This document shows positions 37,510 to 46,152 of a stretch of DNA of 64,000 bases, one piece after another. Each line of letters starts with the position of its first letter. The stretch's first letter is position 1. Where the stretch lies: positions 248,001-312,000 of the forward strand of contig NZ_LT629689.1 in assembly GCF_900102035.1 (NCBI RefSeq), given 5' to 3'. This DNA is from Pseudomonas extremaustralis. GTDB taxonomy: Bacteria > Pseudomonadota > Gammaproteobacteria > Pseudomonadales > Pseudomonadaceae. A model generated the notes under the pieces. It worked only from the letters and a program-made list of their open reading frames with translations. It did no database searches and had not been told where the DNA came from. The position numbers were made by a program, and so were the translations under genes.

Positions 37510-38298
37510 ATGGAGCATAAAGAAAAGTCACAGGGCGATTTTGAGTCGACCCTGAAAAAGCATGCTCACCAGTTGGTCGACAGCCTTGAAAAAGGTCATT
37601 TCGGCGACGCGGTGCAGTTAATCCATGAGCTCAATCAGACCCGTGACCGAGGCCTGTACCAGGAAGTGGGCAAGCTCACACGCGAGCTGCACAGCGCGAT
37701 CGTCAATTTCCAGATTGACCCGCACATGCCCCAGGCCGAAGAAATCTCGCAAATCACCGATGCCACCGAACGCCTGTCCTATGTGGTCAGGCTGACTGAG
37801 GCGGCGGCCAATCGCACCATGGATCTGGTGGAGAACGCCACGCCTCTGGTCAACGGCATGGCCACCGAAGCCCAGGCCCTCAGCCACGACTGGGGCCGTT
37901 TCATGCGTCGGGAAGTCGGTGCCGAAGAGTTTCGCGAGCTGGCGCGCCGGGTCGAGGGGTTTCTGTCGCGCAGCGAGCAGGACAATCACACGGTATCCAG
38001 CAACCTCAACGACATTCTGCTGGCCCAGGACTACCAGGACCTCACCGGTCAGGTGATCAAGCGCGTGACCCAATTGGTCACCGAAGTGGAAAGCAACTTG
38101 CTCAAATTGGTGCTTATGGCAGGCCAAGTCGATCGTTTCGCCGGCATCGAACATGACCGCGAAGCGATCCTCTCGGAAAAAGATCCACAAAAACATCTCG
38201 CCAAGGGTGAAGGTCCGCAGATTCATGCCGATAAACGTGAAGACGTTATGTCAGGTCAGGATGACGTAGATGACCTGTTATCCAGTTTAGGCTTCTAA
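37510..38298 (+). CDS. cheZ: Protein phosphatase CheZ
   Basis: CheZ dephosphorylates CheY-P. The 262-aa product is mostly helical; the catalytic helix LAQDYQDLTGQVIKRVTQLV (about 176-195) contains the D-x-x-x-Q pattern of the active site. The C-terminus DDVDDLLSSLGF is the CheY-binding amphipathic peptide of the family. It starts GCTATGGAGC with GGGGGAG just upstream and is followed 11 nt later by cheA. Confidence 0.96.
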   Translation: MEHKEKSQGDFESTLKKHAHQLVDSLEKGHFGDAVQLIHELNQTRDRGLYQEVGKLTRELHSAIVNFQIDPHMPQAEEISQITDATERLSYVVRLTEAAANRTMDLVENATPLVNGMATEAQALSHDWGRFMRREVGAEEFRELARRVEGFLSRSEQDNHTVSSNLNDILLAQDYQDLTGQVIKRVTQLVTEVESNLLKLVLMAGQVDRFAGIEHDREAILSEKDPQKHLAKGEGPQIHADKREDVMSGQDDVDDLLSSLGF

Positions 38299-38309
38299 GG
38301 AGCACACCC

Positions 38310-40553
38310 ATGAGCTTCGGCGCCGATGAAGAAATCCTTCAGGATTTCCTTGTAGAGGCCGGCGAAATTTTAGAGCAACTGTCCGAGCAACTGGTCGAGC
38401 TGGAAAGCCGACCGGATGATGCGAACCTGCTCAATGCAATTTTTCGCGGTTTTCACACTGTAAAAGGGGGCGCCGGCTTCCTCCAGCTCCATGAGCTGGT
38501 GGAGTGTTGCCACATCGCCGAGAACGTGTTCGACATCCTGCGCAAGGGTGAGCGTCACGTTGACTCGGAATTGATGGACGTGATTCTCGAAGCACTGGAT
38601 GCGGTCAACGGCATGTTCAGCGAAGTGCGCGAACGTGCCCCGATCACCCCCGCCACGCCGGAACTGCTGGCCGCCCTGGCGCGTCTGGCGGAGCCTGCCG
38701 ACACTTCGGCGGCGCCGGTGGTTGAAGCCGTGCCGGAGCCTGTGGTCGAAGCCGAGGCGGATGTCACCGACAGCGAGTTCGAGCAACTGCTCGACTCCCT
38801 CAATGCGGTCAAGGCCGAAGCCGAAGCGCCGCAAGCGGACGTTACGCCTGCAGCGGACACCACGCCCGCCGCGCCGACCAGCGAAGATATTACCGACGCA
38901 GAATTCGAATCCCTGCTCGATCAGTTGCACGGCAAAGGCCAGTTCGCCGCCGACGCCGTTGCGCCAACGGCTGCGCCGCCAGCGCCGGCAGCCACCGCCA
39001 GCACCGACATCACCGACGACGAATTCGAGTCGCTGCTGGACCAACTGCATGGCAAAGGGACCTTTGCGGCCGATGCCTTGCCGGAGGTCGCCGCCACGGC
39101 TGCCGCCACCACCGCCGCCACTGCTGAAAAGCCCGGCGCCGATGGGTTGATCACCGACCACGAGTTCGAATCCCTGCTGGATGAATTACACGGCAAGGGC
39201 AAGTTCACCGAGGTGCCTGCGAGTGCGGCCACAGCGGCACCGGTGGCCGCCAAGGCCGCAGCGCCTGCCGCCGCCAAAGCAGCTGCGGCAGCTCCCGCCG
39301 CCAAAGCCGCGCCGGCACCTGCTGCCGCCGCTGCTCCGGCGCGTGCCGCCGCGCCGGCCGCTGCCGACAAACCGGCCAGCGAAGCCGAAACCACCGTGCG
39401 GGTCGACACCGCGCGCCTGGACGACATCATGAACATGGTCGGCGAACTGGTACTGGTGCGTAACCGCCTGGTGCGCCTGGGCCTGAGCAGCGGCGATGAA
39501 ACCATGCAAAAGGCCGTGTCGAACCTCGACGTGGTCACCGCCGACCTGCAGACCGCAGTGATGAAAACCCGGATGCAGCCGATCAAGAAAGTCTTCGGCC
39601 GTTTCCCGCGCCTGGTTCGCGACCTGGCACGCCAGCTCAAGAAAGAGATCAACCTGGAGCTGGTGGGTGAAGAAACCGACCTCGACAAAAACCTTGTCGA
39701 GGCCCTGGCCGACCCGCTGGTCCACTTGGTGCGCAACGCCGTCGACCATGGCGTCGAAACCCCGGAAGAACGTGAAGCTGCGGGCAAGTCCCGTAACGGC
39801 AAAGTGATTCTGGCGGCGGAACAGGAAGGCGACCACATCCTGCTGTCGATCAGCGATGACGGCAAGGGCATGGACCCGGCGATCCTGCGCGGTATCGCGG
39901 TCAAGCGTGGCGTGATGGACAAGGACGCCGCCGATCGCCTGACCGACACCGAGTGCTACAACCTGATCTTCGCCCCGGGCTTCTCGACCAAGACCGAGAT
40001 TTCCGACGTGTCGGGCCGTGGCGTGGGCATGGACGTGGTGAAGACCAAGATCAGCCAGCTCAACGGTTCGATCAATATCTACTCGACCAAGGGCCTGGGC
40101 TCGAAGATCGTCATCAAGGTGCCGTTGACCCTGGCGATCATGCCGACCCTGATGGTGATGCTGGGCAATCAGGCTTTCGCCTTCCCGTTGGTCAACGTCA
40201 ACGAGATCTTCCACCTCGATCTGTCGCGCACCAACGTGGTGGACGGCCAGGAAGTGGTGATCGTGCGCGACAAGGCGTTGCCCCTGTTCTACCTCAAGCG
40301 CTGGCTGGTCGCCTCGGCTGCCTATGAAGAGCAGCGCGAAGGTCATGTGGTGATTCTCTCCGTGGGCACCCAGCGTATCGGCTTTGTGGTCGATCAACTG
40401 GTGGGTCAGGAAGAGGTGGTCATCAAGCCTTTGGGCAAAATGCTGCAGGGAACCCCGGGCATGTCGGGTGCGACCATTACCGGCGACGGTCGGATCGCAC
40501 TGATTCTCGATGTTCCGAGCATGCTCAAGCGTTACGCCGCTCGGCGTATTTGA
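38310..40553 (+). CDS. cheA: Chemotaxis histidine kinase CheA
   Basis: CheA phosphorylates CheY and CheB in response to receptors. The 747-aa product has: P1/Hpt (about 5-105, phosphoacceptor H49 in FRGFHTVKGGAGFL); a long Ala/Pro-rich linker (about 120-360) that contains four tandem copies of a (D/S)(D/A/H)EFE(S/Q)LLDxLHGKG-like motif at about 155, 196, 236 and 283; P3 dimerisation (about 370-440, DTARLDDIMNMVGELVLVRN); P4 ATPase (HLVRNAVDHGVETPEE, then ISDDGKGMDP and GRGVGMDVVKTKI); and P5 CheW-like domain (VPLTLAIMPTLMVMLGNQAF). No globular P2 domain is evident; the repeats lie where P2 would be and recall the DEIDALL peptides of FliM and FliN. Confidence 0.97.
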   Translation: MSFGADEEILQDFLVEAGEILEQLSEQLVELESRPDDANLLNAIFRGFHTVKGGAGFLQLHELVECCHIAENVFDILRKGERHVDSELMDVILEALDAVNGMFSEVRERAPITPATPELLAALARLAEPADTSAAPVVEAVPEPVVEAEADVTDSEFEQLLDSLNAVKAEAEAPQADVTPAADTTPAAPTSEDITDAEFESLLDQLHGKGQFAADAVAPTAAPPAPAATASTDITDDEFESLLDQLHGKGTFAADALPEVAATAAATTAATAEKPGADGLITDHEFESLLDELHGKGKFTEVPASAATAAPVAAKAAAPAAAKAAAAAPAAKAAPAPAAAAAPARAAAPAAADKPASEAETTVRVDTARLDDIMNMVGELVLVRNRLVRLGLSSGDETMQKAVSNLDVVTADLQTAVMKTRMQPIKKVFGRFPRLVRDLARQLKKEINLELVGEETDLDKNLVEALADPLVHLVRNAVDHGVETPEEREAAGKSRNGKVILAAEQEGDHILLSISDDGKGMDPAILRGIAVKRGVMDKDAADRLTDTECYNLIFAPGFSTKTEISDVSGRGVGMDVVKTKISQLNGSINIYSTKGLGSKIVIKVPLTLAIMPTLMVMLGNQAFAFPLVNVNEIFHLDLSRTNVVDGQEVVIVRDKALPLFYLKRWLVASAAYEEQREGHVVILSVGTQRIGFVVDQLVGQEEVVIKPLGKMLQGTPGMSGATITGDGRIALILDVPSMLKRYAARRI

Positions 40554-40558
40554 TTTTG

Positions 40559-40587
40559 GTGGGGCAGGGCGGTAATGCCTGCCCCGT
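40559..40587 (+). repeat. Inverted repeat between cheA and cheB
   Basis: GGGGCAGG (40561-40568) / CCTGCCCC (40578-40585) with a 9-nt loop. It has no T-run and lies inside the cheA-cheB gap, ending just before the cheB ribosome site. It may attenuate or stabilise the mRNA; a terminator role is not supported. Confidence 0.5.
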
Positions 40588-40601
40588 CTAACGGAGTGTT
40601 T

Positions 40602-41729
40602 ATGGCAGTCAAGGTCCTGGTGGTGGACGATTCAGGTTTCTTCCGCCGCCGCGTCTCGGAAATTCTTTCCGCCGATCCAACGATCCAGGTGGTCGGCACG
40701 GCCACCAACGGCAAAGAGGCGATTGATCAAGCCATTGCGTTGAAGCCGGACGTGATCACCATGGACTACGAGATGCCGATGATGGATGGCATCACCGCAG
40801 TCCGCCACATCATGCAGCGCTGCCCGACTCCGGTGTTGATGTTCTCCTCGCTGACCCACGAAGGCGCCCGAGTGACCCTCGATGCGCTGGACGCCGGCGC
40901 GGTGGATTTCCTGCCGAAGAATTTCGAAGACATCTCGCGCAACCCCGAGAAGGTCAAGCAAATGCTGTGCGAGAAAGTCCACAGCATTTCCCGCAGTAAC
41001 CGTCGCAGCCTGTTCAGCGCCCCGGCGCCTGTTACCGCGCCCGCTGCACCTGCCGCCTCTTCGTTCGGCCGCCAGGCACCTGCACCGGTCGCCCGGCCTG
41101 CGGCGCCGCCGGTGCGTACCTCCGCCCCCGCTCCGGCCGCTGCCCATTCGCCTGCGCCCAAGCGCAAGGCCTACAAGCTGGTCGCCATCGGTACTTCCAC
41201 TGGCGGCCCGGTCGCCTTGCAGCGCGTGTTGACGCAATTGCCGGCCAACTTCCCGGCGCCGATCGTGCTGATCCAACATATGCCCGCCGCATTCACCAAG
41301 GCCTTTGCCGAACGCCTGGACAAGCTGTGCCGCATCAGCGTCAAGGAAGCCGAGGATGGCGACATCCTGCGCCCTGGCCTGGCACTGCTGGCCCCCGGCG
41401 GCAAGCAGATGATGGTCGACGGCCGTGGCGCGATCAAAATCCTGCCTGGCGATGAGCGCCTGAACTACAAGCCGTGCGTGGATATCACCTTCGGTTCGGC
41501 GGCCAAGTCCTACGGCGACAAAGTTCTGGCGGTGGTACTCACCGGCATGGGCGCCGACGGTCGTGAAGGCGCGCGCCTGCTCAAGCAGGGTGGCAGTTCG
41601 ATCTGGGCGCAGGACGAAGCCAGCTGTGTGATCTATGGCATGCCCATGGCCATCGTCAAGGCTGACCTGGCCGACGCCGTCTACAGCCTGGACGACATCG
41701 GCAAGCATCTGGTGGAGGCCTGCCTCTGA
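40602..41729 (+). CDS. cheB: Chemotaxis protein-glutamate methylesterase CheB
   Basis: CheB removes methyl groups from receptors when phosphorylated. The 375-aa product (start ATG 40602, 5 nt after GGAG) has an N-terminal receiver with D55 in [13 protein letters not shown], an Ala/Pro-rich linker (about 145-185), and a C-terminal methylesterase domain with the Ser-His-Asp set in [31 protein letters not shown] and [17 protein letters not shown]. The open frame to 40575 lies in the cheA-cheB hairpin, so it is not used. Its stop overlaps the motC start by one base. Confidence 0.96.
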   Translation: MAVKVLVVDDSGFFRRRVSEILSADPTIQVVGTATNGKEAIDQAIALKPDVITMDYEMPMMDGITAVRHIMQRCPTPVLMFSSLTHEGARVTLDALDAGAVDFLPKNFEDISRNPEKVKQMLCEKVHSISRSNRRSLFSAPAPVTAPAAPAASSFGRQAPAPVARPAAPPVRTSAPAPAAAHSPAPKRKAYKLVAIGTSTGGPVALQRVLTQLPANFPAPIVLIQHMPAAFTKAFAERLDKLCRISVKEAEDGDILRPGLALLAPGGKQMMVDGRGAIKILPGDERLNYKPCVDITFGSAAKSYGDKVLAVVLTGMGADGREGARLLKQGGSSIWAQDEASCVIYGMPMAIVKADLADAVYSLDDIGKHLVEACL

Positions 41730-42469
41730 TGGATGTACTGAGTCTGATCGGCATCACCATGGCGTTTGTCGCGATCATCGGCGGCAATTACCTCGAAGGC
41801 GGCCACCTCGGCGCCTTGGCCAATGGTCCGGCGGCGCTGATCGTGATTGGCGGCACGGTAGGGGCGGCGTTGCTGCAGTCGCCCCTGAGTTCGTTCAAGC
41901 GCGCCATGCAGATTCTGATCTGGATCATTTTCCCGCCACGTGTCGACCTGGCTGGCGGCATCGATCGTGTGGTCAATTGGAGCCTCACGGCGCGCAAGGA
42001 AGGCCTGCTGGGCCTGGAAGGCGTGGCCGATGCCGAGCCCGACGACTACGCGCGCAAAGGCCTGCAATTGCTGGTGGACGGCGCCGAGCCGGAAGCGATC
42101 CGCAGCATCCTGGAAGTGGATTTCTACACCCAGGAAAGCCGCGACATCAACGCCGCCAAAGTCTTTGAAAGCATGGGCGGCTACGCGCCGACCATCGGCA
42201 TCATCGGTGCGGTGATGGGCCTGATCCACGTGATGGGCAATCTGGCCGATCCTTCGCAGTTGGGCAGCGGCATTGCCGTGGCGTTCGTGGCTACTATCTA
42301 CGGTGTGGCCAGTGCCAACCTGGTGTTGTTGCCGGTGGCCAGCAAGCTCAAGTCGGTCGCGCTGCGTCAGTCGCGTTATCGCGAGATGCTGCTCGAAGGC
42401 ATTCTGTCGATTGCCGAGGGTGAGAACCCGCGCTCCATCGAATTGAAGCTCCAGGGCTTCATGGACTGA
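41729..42469 (+). CDS. motC: Flagellar stator protein MotC (MotA family)
   Basis: MotC is the four-helix stator subunit of the MotCD pair that Pseudomonas uses in addition to MotAB. The 246-aa product shows membrane segments at the start (about 5-22 and 30-48) and at about 148-200, with the family stretch MGGYAPTIGIIGAVMGLIHV and VAFVATIYGVASANLVLLPV. The cytoplasmic loop between has the charged residues that contact FliG. It overlaps cheB by one base, in the usual Pseudomonas order cheB-motC-motD. Confidence 0.95.
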   Translation: MDVLSLIGITMAFVAIIGGNYLEGGHLGALANGPAALIVIGGTVGAALLQSPLSSFKRAMQILIWIIFPPRVDLAGGIDRVVNWSLTARKEGLLGLEGVADAEPDDYARKGLQLLVDGAEPEAIRSILEVDFYTQESRDINAAKVFESMGGYAPTIGIIGAVMGLIHVMGNLADPSQLGSGIAVAFVATIYGVASANLVLLPVASKLKSVALRQSRYREMLLEGILSIAEGENPRSIELKLQGFMD

Positions 42470-42481
42470 TGTACATGAACC

Positions 42482-42583
42482 GTGTAGGAGCGAGCTTGCT
42501 CGCGAAAATCGTCAACGATGACGCGGGCAGTCTGGATGAACGCGTTGCTCTCGGATTTTTCGCGAGCAAGCTCGCTCCTACAG
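42482..42583. repeat. REPIN: two inverted REP elements between motC and motD
   Basis: Two copies of a GTAGGAGCGAGCTTGCTCGC-type palindrome in opposite orientation, at about 42483-42509 and 42555-42582, separated by about 45 nt. This is the doublet (REPIN) arrangement known from P. fluorescens SBW25 and relatives, mobilised by a RAYT transposase encoded elsewhere. It lies within an operon, between co-directional stator genes, and may form a large hairpin in the mRNA. Confidence 0.9.
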
Positions 42584-42611
42584 GTGATTCGTTTTGCGGA
42601 GGTAATTGGTT

Positions 42612-43499
42612 GTGAGCCGTCGCCGTCGCGAGCCTGAAGAACATGTCAACCACGAACGCTGGCTGGTGTCCTACGCGGACTTCATCACCTTGCTGTTCGC
42701 GTTTTTCGTGGTGATGTATTCCATCTCGTCGATCAACGAAGGCAAGTACAAAGTCATTTCCCAGGCGCTGATCGGCGTGTTCAACGATGCCGACCGCTCC
42801 CTCAAGCCGATCCCCATCGGTGAAGAACGGCCCAGGACCGTGACCCCGGCCAAGCCGTTGATCAACGACAGCGACGAAACCGCCGCCGGCGTGGGCGGCA
42901 CCAGCGATCCGCTGAAAAGCATTGCCGACGACATCAGCGCCGCGTTTGGCGACCTGATCAGCTCCAACCAGATGACCGTGCGCGGCAATGAGTTGTGGGT
43001 GGAGATCGAACTCAACTCCAGCCTGCTGTTCGCCAGCGCCGATGCGATGCCCAGCGACCAGGCGTTCACCATCATCGACAAGGTGGCGGCGATTCTCAAA
43101 CCGTTCGAGAACCCGATCCACGTGGAAGGCTTTACCGACAACGTCCCGATCAGCACCGCGCAGTACCCGACCAACTGGGAGCTGTCATCGGCGCGGGCGG
43201 CGAGCATCGTGCGCATGCTCGCGATGCAGGGTGTGAACCCTGGGCGCCTGGCGTCGGTGGGGTATGGCGAGTTCCAGCCGGTAGCCAATAACGCCACGGC
43301 GGAAGGTCGTGCGCGCAATCGTCGGGTGGTGCTGGTGGTGTCGCGCAACCTGGATGTACGCCGCAGCCTGACCGGTACCGGCACCGCCAATGCAACACCG
43401 GACGCGGCCTTGATGCGGGCTGGCACACAAACTGCACCGGCCCCTGCAAAGCCGCCGGTGCGTCAGAGTGCCGTCAATTCTCCGTCGCCGGCTCAATAA
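42612..43499 (+). CDS. motD: Flagellar stator protein MotD (OmpA-like peptidoglycan anchor)
   Basis: MotD pairs with MotC and anchors the stator to peptidoglycan. The 295-aa product has a basic start (MSRRRREPEEHVNHERWLVS), one membrane segment with the proton-binding Asp in SYADFITLLFAFFVVMYSIS, and a C-terminal OmpA-like domain (IHVEGFTDNVPISTAQYPTN, RAASIVRMLAMQGVNPGRLA, RARNRRVVLVVSR). Start choice: GTG 42612 is 9 nt from GGAGG; the TTG at 42606 is only 3 nt away and less likely. A REPIN lies just upstream. Confidence 0.95.
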   Translation: MSRRRREPEEHVNHERWLVSYADFITLLFAFFVVMYSISSINEGKYKVISQALIGVFNDADRSLKPIPIGEERPRTVTPAKPLINDSDETAAGVGGTSDPLKSIADDISAAFGDLISSNQMTVRGNELWVEIELNSSLLFASADAMPSDQAFTIIDKVAAILKPFENPIHVEGFTDNVPISTAQYPTNWELSSARAASIVRMLAMQGVNPGRLASVGYGEFQPVANNATAEGRARNRRVVLVVSRNLDVRRSLTGTGTANATPDAALMRAGTQTAPAPAKPPVRQSAVNSPSPAQ

Positions 43500-43550
43500 C
43501 CCCATGCAATGTCTCGGTCGCGCCAATGCCTGCCGGGAGGAACCAACCGA

Positions 43551-44336
43551 ATGAGAGTCTGGGCAGTTGCCAATCAAAAAGGTGGAGTCGGCAAGACCAC
43601 CACCTCCATCGCCTTAGCCGGCTTGCTGGCCGAGGCGGGCAAGCGCGTGGTCGTGGTCGACCTGGACCCCCATGGCTCGATGACCAGCTATTTCGGCTAC
43701 GACCCGGACACGCTGGAGCACAGCAGCTACGACCTGTTCCTGCACAAGGGCAGCGTGCCGAGCGATCTGCCCGGACAATTGCTGCTGCCCACCAGCAACG
43801 AAAGCATTTCCCTGCTGCCGTCCAGCACCGCCCTCGCCACCCTTGAGCGCCAGTCGCCGGGGCAGAGCGGCCTGGGCCTGGTGATCGCCAAGACCCTGGC
43901 GCAACTGTGGCAGGACTTCGATTACGCGATCATCGACAGCCCGCCGTTGCTCGGTGTGCTGATGGTCAACGCCTTGGCGGCCAGCCAGCAACTGGTGATT
44001 CCGGTGCAGACCGAGCACCTGGCGGTCAAGGGCCTGGAACGCATGGTCAGCACCCTGGCGATGATCAATCGCTCGCGCAAACAGGCGCTGCCCTACAGCA
44101 TCGTGCCGACCTTGTTCGACCGCCGTACCCAGGCGTCGCTGGGGACGTTGCGCGTGCTGCGCGATGCCTACCCGGACACGATCTGGAATGGCTACATTCC
44201 GGTGGATACGCGCCTGCGCGATGCCAGTCGCGCGGGGCTCACCCCGTCGCAGTTCGACGGCAAAAGCCGCGGTGTGCTGGCCTATCGCGCGTTGCTCAAG
44301 CACCTGCTGTCCCAACAGTTGGCGCAGGTGGCGTGA
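43551..44336 (+). CDS. parC: ParA-family ATPase of the chemotaxis cluster (ParC)
   Basis: A 261-aa ParA/MinD-type ATPase with Walker A QKGGVGKTTTSIALAGLLAE and the switch segment VVVVDLDPHGSMTSYFGYDP. In Vibrio and Pseudomonas ParC places the chemotaxis array at the pole together with ParP. The start ATG 43551 follows GGAGG at a normal distance; the open frame to 43509 is not supported by a ribosome site. parP overlaps its stop by one base. Confidence 0.9.
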   Translation: MRVWAVANQKGGVGKTTTSIALAGLLAEAGKRVVVVDLDPHGSMTSYFGYDPDTLEHSSYDLFLHKGSVPSDLPGQLLLPTSNESISLLPSSTALATLERQSPGQSGLGLVIAKTLAQLWQDFDYAIIDSPPLLGVLMVNALAASQQLVIPVQTEHLAVKGLERMVSTLAMINRSRKQALPYSIVPTLFDRRTQASLGTLRVLRDAYPDTIWNGYIPVDTRLRDASRAGLTPSQFDGKSRGVLAYRALLKHLLSQQLAQVA

Positions 44337-45142
44337 TGAATCGTCCCGTCGACCTGAAGGTCAAGACCCGGCCGCAACTGGCACTGGAATCCTACCTGGA
44401 TGCCTTGCTGCAGGATGCGACCGAGGAAGAACAACCGGTACTCGTATTGGAGCCGGTCCTGGAGCCAGAAAGCACGCTGGACGAGTTCCAGTTGGCGGTC
44501 CTGGAGGAACAGGCCCGCGATGCAAAGCTTCTCGTTGCACCCGTAGCAGCCCCGGTGACGCCGGCCGTGGTGGCACCCGTGGTGGTCGCTCCCGTCGTGG
44601 TCGAGCCGGTGGTGGACGTGCACCTGCCGCCAAGCATCACGCCGCCGCCGGTGACCAGCGATGGTCGCCCGGCCTGGGCTGCCGAGCCGTTCGAATGCTT
44701 GCTGTTCGACGTCGCCGGCTTGACCCTGGCGGTGCCGCTGGTGTGCCTGGGCTCGATCTACTCGCTGGAAGGCCAGGAGCTGACGCCGTTGTTCGGGCAA
44801 CCGGAATGGTTCCTCGGCATCCTGCCCAGCCAGGCCGGTAACCTCAAGGTGCTGGATACCGCGCGTTGGGTCATGCCTGACCGCTACCGCGATGATTTCC
44901 GCCAAGGGTTGCAGTACGTGATTTCGGTGCAGGGCTATGAATGGGGGCTGGCGGTGCATCAGGTCAGCCGCTCACTGCGCCTGGACCCGAATGAAATCAA
45001 GTGGCGCAGCCATCGGGGCCAACGGCCATGGCTGGCGGGCACCGTAATCGAACATATGTGCGCGTTGCTCGACGTCGCCGAACTGGCTGAGTTGATCGCC
45101 AGCGGTGCCGTCAAGACGATGCCGGTCAACACCCGAAATTGA
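44336..45142 (+). CDS. parP: CheW-domain protein ParP
   Basis: A 268-aa protein with an N-terminal Ala/Val/Pro-rich part (about 1-105) and a C-terminal CheW-like domain (about 110-250; CLLFDVAGLTLAVPLVCLGS, LGILPSQAGNLKVLDTARWV, SVQGYEWGLAVHQVSRSLRL). It links ParC to CheA and receptors in polar arrays of related bacteria. The start ATG overlaps the parC stop (ATGA). A Pro-Val rich segment (PVVVAPVVVEPVVD) at about 78-95 may act as a spacer. Confidence 0.88.
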   Translation: MNRPVDLKVKTRPQLALESYLDALLQDATEEEQPVLVLEPVLEPESTLDEFQLAVLEEQARDAKLLVAPVAAPVTPAVVAPVVVAPVVVEPVVDVHLPPSITPPPVTSDGRPAWAAEPFECLLFDVAGLTLAVPLVCLGSIYSLEGQELTPLFGQPEWFLGILPSQAGNLKVLDTARWVMPDRYRDDFRQGLQYVISVQGYEWGLAVHQVSRSLRLDPNEIKWRSHRGQRPWLAGTVIEHMCALLDVAELAELIASGAVKTMPVNTRN

Positions 45143-45222
45143 TTGAACAACAAGGGTCGCACGGTTGTGCGGCCATAGAAGCACGCACGCCGTGTCCAAC
45201 GGCATTTGAAGGGGTCAGGTGT

Positions 45223-45705
45223 ATGAATAAGTCAGCGTCCGCACAAGGTTTGGATGATCCGATCCTGCAATGGGTTACCTTCAAACTGGACAACGAGTCC
45301 TATGGCATCAACGTAATGCGCGTGCAGGAAGTGCTGCGCTACACCGAAATCGCTCCGGTGCCGGGCGCGCCGAGCTACGTGCTGGGCATCATCAACCTGC
45401 GCGGCAACGTGGTGACGGTGATCGACACCCGCCAGCGTTTCGGCCTGGTGCCGACCGAGGTCAACGACAACACGCGAATCGTCATCATCGAAGCTGACAA
45501 GCAAGTGGTCGGGATCATGGTCGACAGCGTGGCGGAAGTGGTTTACCTGCGCCAATCGGAAGTGGAGACCGCTCCGAACGTGGGTAACGAAGAGTCGGCC
45601 AAGTTCATCCAGGGCGTGTGCAACAAGAACGGCGAGCTGCTGATTCTGGTTGAACTGGACAAGATGATGAGCGAAGAAGAATGGTCGGAACTGGAGAGCA
45701 TCTGA
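45223..45705 (+). CDS. cheW: Chemotaxis coupling protein CheW
   Basis: CheW connects receptors to CheA. The 160-aa product has the standard fold: LQWVTFKLDNESYGINVMRV, IINLRGNVVTVIDTRQRFGL (the highly conserved NLRG), and VVGIMVDSVAEVVYLRQSEV. The start is the ATG at 45223 after AAGGGG; upstream frame to 45139 lies in the parP gap. The DUF2802 gene begins directly after its stop. Confidence 0.96.
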   Translation: MNKSASAQGLDDPILQWVTFKLDNESYGINVMRVQEVLRYTEIAPVPGAPSYVLGIINLRGNVVTVIDTRQRFGLVPTEVNDNTRIVIIEADKQVVGIMVDSVAEVVYLRQSEVETAPNVGNEESAKFIQGVCNKNGELLILVELDKMMSEEEWSELESI

Positions 45706-46098
45706 TTGTTCCTTGAGGCCGCAGTGATTGTCCTGGCCCTGTTATGGGCCGGGACGCTGGCATTGCTGCTGCGCCATGTGCGCCAGCAGCGCGAATTGGT
45801 GTTGCGACAGGCCGAGCAGGACGCGTTGCGCGACCGGCGCATCCTGGAGTTGGTCAAGCGGGTCGACCATTTCCAGCAAAGCGCGGTAAAGGTCGGGGAT
45901 GAGGTGCATGAACTGCGCGCGATCCTCGCGCCGCTGCCGGACAAGCTGACGCAGCTGGAGCAGCGTGATCCCTCCAGCCTGTCCTTCGCCCAGGCGGCGA
46001 AACTGGTGGGCATGGGCGCGACGGTGGATGAGCTGACCCAGTCGTGCGGGTTGACCCAGGCTGAGGCTCAACTGATGAGTAAGTTGCACAAGAGTTGA
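45706..46098 (+). CDS. DUF2802-type membrane-anchored protein
   Basis: A 130-aa protein with one N-terminal membrane segment (FLEAAVIVLALLWAGTLALL), a coiled-coil middle (VRQQRELVLRQAEQDALRDR) and a C-terminal helix-turn-helix-like part (AQAAKLVGMGATVDELTQSC, then GLTQAEAQLMSKLHKS). Size, TTG start immediately after cheW and position match the DUF2802 gene at the end of Pseudomonas chemotaxis clusters. Its function is not known. It is the last + strand gene of the flagellar/chemotaxis block. Confidence 0.85.
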   Translation: MFLEAAVIVLALLWAGTLALLLRHVRQQRELVLRQAEQDALRDRRILELVKRVDHFQQSAVKVGDEVHELRAILAPLPDKLTQLEQRDPSSLSFAQAAKLVGMGATVDELTQSCGLTQAEAQLMSKLHKS

Positions 46099-46102
46099 TC
46101 GT

Positions 46103-46137
46103 GGGCTGCCTCACAGCAGCCCTCGTTAGGCGCGAGG
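46103..46137. terminator. Bidirectional hairpin between convergent genes
   Basis: GGGCTGC (46103-46109) / GCAGCCC (46116-46122), then overlapping CCTCG (46121-46125) / CGAGG (46133-46137). It lies between DUF2802 (+) and the - strand gene ending at 46153. There is no clear T-run, so the two mutually exclusive stems may act as a weak terminator for both sides. Confidence 0.5.
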
Positions 46138-46152
46138 GTATTCGCAAAGAAC

